Below the pieces are notes generated by a model. It made no database searches. It was given only the letters and a program-made list of their open reading frames with translations, and had not been told where the DNA came from. 64,000 bases of DNA from Hofstenia miamia (Eukaryota > Xenacoelomorpha > Acoela): assembly GCA_004352715.1 (NCBI GenBank), contig SCFE01000005.1:1712975-1776974 (forward strand), written 5' to 3'. The position numbers and the translations under genes are program-made. Below, in pieces: positions 60,101 to 64,000 of this stretch. Each line of letters opens with the position of its first letter. Within the stretch, counting starts at the first letter, position 1.

Positions 60101-61178
60101 CCCATGTTTTCAATAGAATGGAAGAACGGAAGATTGCAAAAATAAGCCTTTGTTAAAATTCTAAAATCCGGCGAAAGTTATCCAACAATCTCAGTTTACT
60201 GCTACATGGTGTTTCAATAGCTGAAAAAGTGTAGATTTTTGTGAATTTGAAAAGTCTTCATTGACACGTTTACTGGAAAATATTGATGCAAGGTTCCTTA
60301 ACTGTAGTTTGATCGTGAAATACATTTTTTTGTGGATGCTTGTTGCCCCGATTCAAGGAAATTGTAAGAGCTCTACAGTAGCAGTCGGTACAGAAATCCA
60401 ACTACTGTGATTAAAAATCCAACATTATGGCATGCATTTGATGATACTGTCAATCAGAAAGAGTCACGAATCGCACTGAAAGGCGAAAATACTAAAACTC
60501 GGCCTTCAGTGAACCTTGTATCACTCGATCAAGCAACAACCTGGGGTACTGGAGATATCATTACAAGAGCAGGGTCCCCAAAATAACTTACACTATTTTC
60601 ATTAAAACGGAGACATCGCAGGGATATTCACGAAGAAAACTAAACAAATGATGTGTTCGGACACGCTGAATAATTTTTAAGTTTCCAACAATTTTACTAA
60701 CATCCTTTCGGATGAAAACATAAAATTGATTAAATAATTCGCAGGAATGGCATAGTGATAGACGTTATATAAACGAGGTAGCTGAAACAAAAATAAATAT
60801 GTAATCACTTTCCTGTGCAAGAATAAGAAATATATGTGGAAAAAGAAAATATAAAAATCGCTAATTATCGTTGAATGTTATCAAAGCGAAATTAAAAAGA
60901 AAGATACCCAATGCTGGTATAACGAAAGCCAATGTTTTTCCAGAACCAGTTTTAGCTGCACCAAGTATATCCCGGCCTAAAAGAGCTTGTTTAATGGTTT
61001 GCTTTTGAATTTCTGTGGGCTTTATAAATCCTCCCTCTTTTAATCCTCGTTGGGTTGGTCTACTGAGGGGAAGTTGCTCAAATGATTCAAGTGAATCTAA
61101 TGTGATGTCTTCATATAGTGATTCTAAACTTGCAATTGCTTCATCGAGATCAAATTTCGACTTTGAATGCTTAGGCAT
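44556..61178 (-). CDS. DDX10: DDX10/Dbp4 DEAD-box RNA helicase, seven exons
   Basis: An ATP-dependent RNA helicase of the DDX10/Dbp4 family, nucleolar proteins needed for early 18S rRNA processing and U14 snoRNA release in known homologues. Exons by splice signals and frame: 61178-60908, 57640-57480, 52515-52174, 52083-51805, 51450-51220, 51117-50918 and 45165-44556, giving 2094 nt, a 697-residue protein. All helicase motifs are present: Q motif (IQKQ, residues 57-60), AAKTGSGKT (74-82), PTRELAYQ (111-118), TPGR, DEAD (184-187), SAT (215-217), [11 protein letters not shown] and HRVGRTAR (363-370). After the core come the family-typical [17 protein letters not shown] block, an acidic and basic-rich tail, and the family's C-terminal [10 protein letters not shown] block. 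The human protein is about 875 residues, so the tail is shorter. A small extra exon in intron 6 cannot be excluded. Confidence 0.94.
45441..45653 (+). CDS. Unrecognised 70-codon ORF in DDX10 intron 6
   Basis: Starts at a true ATG ([18 protein letters not shown]) and is leucine, lysine and glutamine-rich ([20 protein letters not shown]), so it is probably helical. It ends [13 protein letters not shown] with a stop, and an AACGGGAG|GTCAAT donor-like site lies just before the stop, so it could be a first exon of an antisense gene. I see no downstream exon. It may be chance. Confidence 0.25.
   Translation: MINSAQIPAVEADMFPLMDKGLLQQRLRNILLKIINQHNILQYAVKTSKKMVSLYTEKQSLQCKVKREVN
47988..48048. repeat. 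Isolated transposon terminus with TACCCGCGGGTA palindrome
   Basis: On the minus strand the sequence reads TTAGTGATGTGCGGATACGG, then GTACCCG, and includes the 12-bp palindrome TACCCGCGGGTA. GC-rich ends with GGGTACCCG strings are common in hAT elements. No partner end was found nearby, so this is probably a solo end. Confidence 0.4.
48362..48807 (+). mobile_element. Internally deleted mariner, TA target site
   Basis: Starts CAGGGTGGTCAAA at 48362 and ends TTGTCCACCCTG at 48807, near-perfect inverted ends, with TA on each side (48360-48361 and 48808-48809). The 446-bp interior still encodes part of a mariner transposase C-terminus on the plus strand: a [16 protein letters not shown] block corresponding to the WPPYSPDLNP-FFLWG region, and [18 protein letters not shown], corresponding to the final helix. 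The catalytic N-terminal half is missing. Confidence 0.8.
49701..50633 (-). CDS. GGH: Gamma-glutamyl hydrolase, intronless, nested in DDX10
   Basis: Hydrolyses gamma-linked polyglutamate tails of folates, in lysosomes or secreted (class I glutamine amidotransferase-like peptidase C26 family). 310 codons from ATG 50633 ([20 protein letters not shown]), close to the human 318. The first 18 residues form a signal peptide. PVVGILAQ opens the mature domain. [30 protein letters not shown] and IIGICMGFE (nucleophile Cys) follow, then GIQFHPEKP with the catalytic His and the Glu next to the proline. No frameshift or stop. It lies wholly within DDX10 intron 6 on the same strand and has no intron, whereas vertebrate GGH genes have several. 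A retrocopy that gained its own promoter, or ancestral intron loss, could explain this. Confidence 0.93.
   Translation of the reverse strand: MNFVLISALLSIYPVFSKCICHTDKPVVGILAQSASARDLQYGSSYIAADYVRFMWCAGAQVVPVFTNQSDAYYLNLFKQLNGLVLPGGGVGFGSSFYFKEAKKFMTWSKDLYKRTGEVFPIIGICMGFEIMIYIADNNNYPFAATNTKTINLALNFTNISRNSILFKNAPLSVLQQLEKNVNANDHKRSLLMSKFNQRPLLYNAFNVLATSTDNASNVFVSIVEGKQGLPWYGIQFHPEKPIFEFAQSYINHDFETIVSMQYIGNVLVRQVRRNCNQFVSLDQLYKIDIDNYPISFNVSNYFLSIYFFS
50701..50709 (-). promoter_or_regulatory. TATA-like box upstream of GGH
   Basis: Minus strand CCATATAAATC, about 70 bases before the GGH ATG and about 210 bases after the end of DDX10 exon 6. The spacing would put transcription start near 50675. 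It suggests GGH is transcribed from its own promoter rather than only released from the DDX10 intron. Confidence 0.45.
50918..51117 (-). CDS. DDX10: DDX10 exon 6
   Basis: 200 bp starting [20 protein letters not shown] and ending EFEKFIR. It contains the family block [19 protein letters not shown] that follows the helicase core in DDX10 proteins. Acceptor TTTTTTAG, donor TTAG|GTTTGA. Confidence 0.92.
51220..51450 (-). CDS. DDX10: DDX10 exon 5, ends at a GC donor
   Basis: 231 bp with motif VI ([17 protein letters not shown]) and [17 protein letters not shown], ending in EELK. The only donor that keeps frame with exon 6 is AAAG|GCGAGT, a GC-AG intron. The nearest GT (one codon later) would shift the frame. 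Confidence 0.9.
51805..52083 (-). CDS. DDX10: DDX10 exon 4
   Basis: 279 bp with motif IV ([18 protein letters not shown]), [14 protein letters not shown] and motif V ([21 protein letters not shown]). The acceptor AATTTTAG is followed by GTAGAGGAC. Donor GTAACA. Confidence 0.94.
52174..52515 (-). CDS. DDX10: DDX10 exon 3
   Basis: 342 bp with motif Ib ([13 protein letters not shown]), the DEAD box ([15 protein letters not shown]) and the SAT motif ([18 protein letters not shown]). Acceptor GATTTTAG, donor GTTAAT. Confidence 0.94.
53192..54603. mobile_element. piggyBac-type non-autonomous element with TTAA ends
   Basis: Perfect 12-bp inverted ends, CCCGAATTATCC at 53192-53203 and GGATAATTCGGG at 54592-54603, each flanked by TTAA (53188-53191 and 54604-54607). 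TTAA duplication with ends starting CC(C) is the hallmark of the piggyBac superfamily. The 1.41-kb interior has many stops and no transposase I can recognise. It contains three copies of the palindrome TTGCCATATGGCAA. Confidence 0.88.
53209..54470. repeat. Three copies of palindrome TTGCCATATGGCAA
   Basis: Perfect 14-bp palindromes at 53209-53222, 53540-53553 and 54457-54470, each followed by CAC. All lie inside the piggyBac-type element, the first six bases from its left TIR and the last about 120 bp from its right TIR. Confidence 0.9.
56020..57060 (+). pseudogene. piggyBac transposase relic (PGBD-like)
   Basis: Plus-strand pieces in several frames follow the order of piggyBac transposases. 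[15 protein letters not shown] (about 56160-56205) matches the FLGILILSGY helix. [16 protein letters not shown] (about 56395-56442) matches the DE-MVPYFGRHSCKQF block with the first catalytic Asp, followed by [10 protein letters not shown] and [26 protein letters not shown] (about 56625-56680) matches DNFFTSVPLLEELK, with the catalytic Asp apparently replaced by Asn. [13 protein letters not shown] (about 56800-56838) and a final [14 protein letters not shown] part follow. Stops and frame shifts throughout. No TTAA ends were found for it, so its relation to the 53.2-54.6 kb element is unknown. Confidence 0.75.
57480..57640 (-). CDS. DDX10: DDX10 exon 2
   Basis: 161 bp encoding [17 protein letters not shown], motif Ia PTRELAYQ and [13 protein letters not shown]. 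The acceptor CCATTTAG and donor GTAAGA are good, and the phases join exons 1 and 3 without a break. Confidence 0.92.
57641..60907 (-). other. DDX10 intron 1 (3.3 kb) with a hAT relic
   Basis: Bounded by GTATCT and CCATTTAG. It contains the plus-strand hAT fragment at about 58560-59480. The rest is AT-rich. Short frames around 60050-60600 show no motif I can support. Confidence 0.8.
58560..59480 (+). pseudogene. hAT transposase fragments, related to the 8.4-10.8 kb hAT
   Basis: At 58564-58770 the frame reads [20 protein letters not shown] and [10 protein letters not shown], the same blocks as in the hAT relic at 9400-9600 ([26 protein letters not shown]). Further on (59010-59150) [14 protein letters not shown] and a [11 protein letters not shown] segment look like a BED-type zinc finger. 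At 59330-59450 a [15 protein letters not shown] block resembles the CxAHxL(H/N)L segment of hAT RNase H domains. The domains are out of the usual order (the first block should be C-terminal to the others), so there are probably two relics or one rearranged one. Confidence 0.6.
60908..61178 (-). CDS. DDX10: DDX10 exon 1
   Basis: Begins at a true ATG ([15 protein letters not shown]) and encodes the Q motif and Walker A ([10 protein letters not shown]). It ends in phase 1 at TTGG|GTATCT. Ten bases upstream of the ATG is CTTATTTAG, a good 3' splice site, so the 5' untranslated leader is probably spliced, in cis or to a trans-spliced leader. Confidence 0.92.
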
Positions 61179-61859
61179 TTGTTGACATCTAAATAAGTGT
61201 TTATAATCTATTACACGAATTTGAAATTTTCAAACATGAATATAATTTAACAGAGAAATGACTGTTAAGATAACAAAATGAATTTTTTAACATTCCATGA
61301 ATGAAAAAAGGCAATTAACATGTTGCATTTTACAATAATATTTAAATTAGCCAAAAATTAATGGATAGATTGATAGATTTAGTGATTAACGTCTAGAACA
61401 ATACATAATGGTGTTAAGAATATGCCAAATGAAATTTTAGAGCAAATGCTTCGGAACAACTATAGAATGACCGTTTTGTAAAAAAATTGATTTTCACCAT
61501 TTAGTAAGACAACGTATATTTTCACATTTTCTGAACAAAATGACTATATATATATATATATATATATATATTCCCTTTTAGAAAGAACTACAAATGCCTT
61601 TTTATACTTTAATATTTTTTTGCATTTAAAAATCAATTTTTACAATAATATTCATATTTTTAAATAACTAATAAATTTTTGTTGAGTGAAATCTTTAAAA
61701 AGTATGAAAAACTAAAAAGTTTGTAAATAATTTTACACATTTTTTCCTAGTACCACAGTTTCTACCGCCAATATATATTCCACAGTTCTAGTTTAAAATA
61801 TATCTATTTTCTGATAATCAACATAAAACTACAAACTTCCACACAAATAAATTCTGAAT
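61179..61859. other. Spacer between CEP85-like and DDX10
   Basis: 681 bp with a TA repeat (61544-61570). The region presumably carries the CEP85-like 3' untranslated sequence and the DDX10 promoter or spliced leader exon. I could not place either with confidence. Confidence 0.6.
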
Positions 61860-63320
61860 TTATTGTACAATACAACTTTTGCACATATCAGCTGCAATTT
61901 GATCATAAACTAATGAATGAAGACTTTCAACAGCTGATCTCAAGATTGCAATCTGTTCAGAGATCGTGTGTTTTTCGAAAGATTCTAAAATGGAAGCATC
62001 CTCTACATCTAAATCAACAAGTTCTGAATTGTCTAATTCTCTAGTCTTCGAAAAACGATGACAGAAAGTTACAATTTTTTGAAGTTTAGTAATAACAGCA
62101 TGTAAACTTCTAGTTTGACTTTTAGTGTTAGCATATCTGTCTTCAATGTTTAACTGTTCAAGATCATGTAAGCGACTTTTAACATTCCCCAATTGGAGTT
62201 CAAGTTCTTGTGAACTCGCCATTTCTTCTTCCAGTGAACGATTCAAAAGCTTAACAGTAAGTTCAAGTTCACTAATTCTTTCAGAAGCTTGCTTCATCAA
62301 TAGTTCAAAGTCTTCAGAATTGGCAGCAGCAGACTTTTTTTCAAAATAAAGCTCCGATTTCAACTTTTCTAACTGTTGTCTCTTATTGTTGCACAAATCC
62401 TTATATTTCATAAGTTCGACACTAATGTCATGTTTTTCACTTTCAAGTCTAGCAATTACATCACAGGGCAACTCACCATCACACTTATCTGGGTGTAATT
62501 CCATTTTCAAACACGAAACGTTTTGCAATAAGCGCGCATTTGTTTTTTCTAACAGAATGATTTTTTCATTCAGTTCCGCAATATTTTCTTTACATTGAAT
62601 AGTCTCTCGCTTTGAGTCACCTAACTTGTTTAGTAAAACTAAAACTCTATCCTTTAACAAGTCCTTTTTCTCAGTCAATTGCTTTTCACTGGATCGTAAT
62701 CGCTCATGCTCTTCGAAAGTAGGTAAACCAGTCAAATAACTTTTCAACTTTTCATTTGTTTGAATGGCTTCCGAAAGCTTTTCACCAATACGCAAATTTT
62801 CCAATTTTGACGTTTGAAGCTGACTTTTTAAATCATCGATATCACAATCTCGTGTTTCTAAAATCTTAGAATGTTCTAGTTTAAAATCTGAAAACTGTTT
62901 TGTAATATGGCGAACTTCAAATTCCGTTGCTGCCAACTTATTAGTTAATTTGACAACAGCCTCGATTCTTTCATCTAACTGGCGTTTAAGTTCAGTTTGA
63001 TTTGGTAACACATTTGAATCTTGAAATGAGGTGAGGCTAGCGGTGCGAAATCGCGACACTGTTTCTTCGATAAAGCATTTCAATTTTGCATTTTCAGAAC
63101 TAAGTGCATTATTTTCAAGAGATAGGTGTCTTAATGTATCTCCACTAATGTTTGGATAATAATTTAAAAAGTCTGATTTAGTCCCATTGTTATTGCAATT
63201 GAAAAGTGCAGGTGTTAGAGTTGCGTCAAGGAGAGCAGAATCTTCCAACTCCGTTAAATTAGTTTTAGTAAAATTAGCAATTCGTTCGATTGGGGTAAAA
63301 ACAGAGTCATTGTTAGCCAT
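61860..63320 (-). CDS. CEP85/CEP85L-like centrosomal coiled-coil protein
   Basis: A 486-codon open frame in one exon, starting MANNDSVFTPIERIAN. From about residue 70 to 440 it is almost continuous coiled coil, rich in Leu, Glu, Lys and Gln with heptads. Two places tie it to CEP85: KSYLTGLPTFEEH (residues 193-205) corresponds to the YLSDLPT-EDH block, and the last residues, DQIAADMCKSCIVQ, correspond to the DRYAQDMG-NC-TQ C-terminus of CEP85 and CEP85L. These proteins act at the centrosome, in PLK4/STIL-dependent centriole assembly and NEK2 control in vertebrates. Human forms are about 760-805 residues. A splice acceptor (ACTATTTGCAG) lies 13 bases before the ATG, so either the leader is spliced or further N-terminal coding exons lie beyond the window. 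Confidence 0.78.
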   Translation of the reverse strand: MANNDSVFTPIERIANFTKTNLTELEDSALLDATLTPALFNCNNNGTKSDFLNYYPNISGDTLRHLSLENNALSSENAKLKCFIEETVSRFRTASLTSFQDSNVLPNQTELKRQLDERIEAVVKLTNKLAATEFEVRHITKQFSDFKLEHSKILETRDCDIDDLKSQLQTSKLENLRIGEKLSEAIQTNEKLKSYLTGLPTFEEHERLRSSEKQLTEKKDLLKDRVLVLLNKLGDSKRETIQCKENIAELNEKIILLEKTNARLLQNVSCLKMELHPDKCDGELPCDVIARLESEKHDISVELMKYKDLCNNKRQQLEKLKSELYFEKKSAAANSEDFELLMKQASERISELELTVKLLNRSLEEEMASSQELELQLGNVKSRLHDLEQLNIEDRYANTKSQTRSLHAVITKLQKIVTFCHRFSKTRELDNSELVDLDVEDASILESFEKHTISEQIAILRSAVESLHSLVYDQIAADMCKSCIVQ

Positions 63321-64000
63321 AAAATTTGAACTGCAAATAGTAAAATTCTAAAAATTGAAGATTTTTAATAGTGAGTGTTATCAGTTATCAAAACACTACT
63401 TTAGTTTATGAAATGATATATTAAGCAATTCAAAATAAAATTTGAAATACTACGATGGTACTACAAATCTTAGTAAACATGTAAACACTGTCAGCAAAAT
63501 AATCTAGATTTTTAGAAAATCTAGATTAATAACTACCTCCCTGTTGTATTGGATTATTTAATCAAAGCAGCAAAAATCTGATCATCTGATGCTTCTATTG
63601 TTGAAGCTTGCTATTCTTAGAATGCCTTAGCCAACAATGGGCAGACCACAACACCCGTTGACAAATTTTCAGAAATGAACGTAATATTTTTTAGGAATAA
63701 CAAAAGCGAACCTCCTATAAACATTTTTTAACAAAAAATTGGATAATAGGCATCGATTATTTTTGTAAAATGCCTTTTAGTACAGGTAATACTTAAAAAA
63801 GTATGAAAAGGATTAAATAAAAACTAAAAATAAAATATTGTGAAATAAGGATTTTATATATATATATACGGCACAAAAGTCCTATGGGTTTTATACTTAG
63901 CGCCCGCGAGTATTTTGGCTGGATAACGTAAAAAAATCACAAATTGAATATGCGCGATTGCCTTAGGGTTCATTTAATAGCCACACGCCAAATTTGGGCT
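63321..64000. other. Upstream of the CEP85-like gene, no feature seen
   Basis: AT-rich sequence with a short TA run near 63855-63868. It is probably an intron or promoter of the CEP85-like gene. No exon recognised. Confidence 0.5.

Noticed and set aside
62125-62598. Serine-rich plus-strand ORFs opposite the CEP85-like gene
   Set aside because: Antisense of a coiled-coil gene naturally gives Ser/Leu/Phe-rich frames. No independent support.
1-64000. CRISPR arrays, bacterial operons, rRNA genes
   Set aside because: None seen. The window is eukaryotic and its regular repeats are microsatellites or transposon ends.

Overview
This is a piece of an AT-rich (by eye about 70% A+T) animal nuclear genome. 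It holds three host genes, all on the minus strand. They are a CEP85/CEP85L-like centrosomal coiled-coil gene (61860-63320), a seven-exon DDX10/Dbp4 DEAD-box RNA helicase gene (44556-61178), and an intronless gamma-glutamyl hydrolase gene (49701-50633) lying inside DDX10 intron 6 on the same strand. Spliceosomal introns, CEP85-type and DDX10-type proteins and the transposon mix (Polinton, LINE, Ty3, hAT, Tc1/mariner, piggyBac) point to an invertebrate metazoan. I cannot fix the phylum from sequence alone.

Layout. 1-2.3 kb: TA microsatellites and a frameshifted LINE reverse transcriptase. 2.3-7.2 kb: no supported gene, one cluster of a 16-bp palindrome near 4.1-4.4 kb. 7.5-8.34 kb: relic of a second LINE type. 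8.38-10.78 kb: hAT element inserted in a TA repeat. 13.18-14.55 kb: broken Tc1/mariner element. 17.5-22.2 kb: decayed Ty3/Gypsy LTR element interrupted between gag and pol by a LINE. 24.1-24.8 kb: LINE fragment. 25304-35770: a Polinton/Maverick with long terminal inverted repeats, a 6-bp target-site duplication carrying one mismatch, a protein-primed-type DNA polymerase B pseudogene and several small ORFs. 36.4-39.5 kb: the most complete LINE of the window (endonuclease plus reverse transcriptase). 39.9-41.6 kb: long inverted repeat. 44.5-61.2 kb: DDX10, whose large introns contain GGH, a deleted mariner, a TTAA-flanked piggyBac-type element, a piggyBac transposase relic and a hAT relic. 61.9-63.3 kb: CEP85-like gene.

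How the parts relate. DDX10 (ribosome biogenesis), GGH (folate polyglutamate turnover) and CEP85 (centrosome) have no evident common pathway. Their link is positional: all minus strand, with 681 bp between CEP85 and DDX10, and GGH carrying its own TATA-like box about 200 bp downstream of DDX10 exon 6. Nearly everything from 1 to 40 kb is transposon sediment, much of it nested.

Cautions. Runs of N interrupt several features (3133-3307, 7280-7366, 11183-11436, 13805-13825, 23546-24129, 29915-30895, 31188-32187, 33479-33648, 36979-37183, 40060-40226, 43447-43466). Two of the short ones are flanked by exact duplicates and look like unmerged contig overlaps. Four others sit inside TA microsatellites. 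All homology calls come from reading motifs by eye, without database searches.
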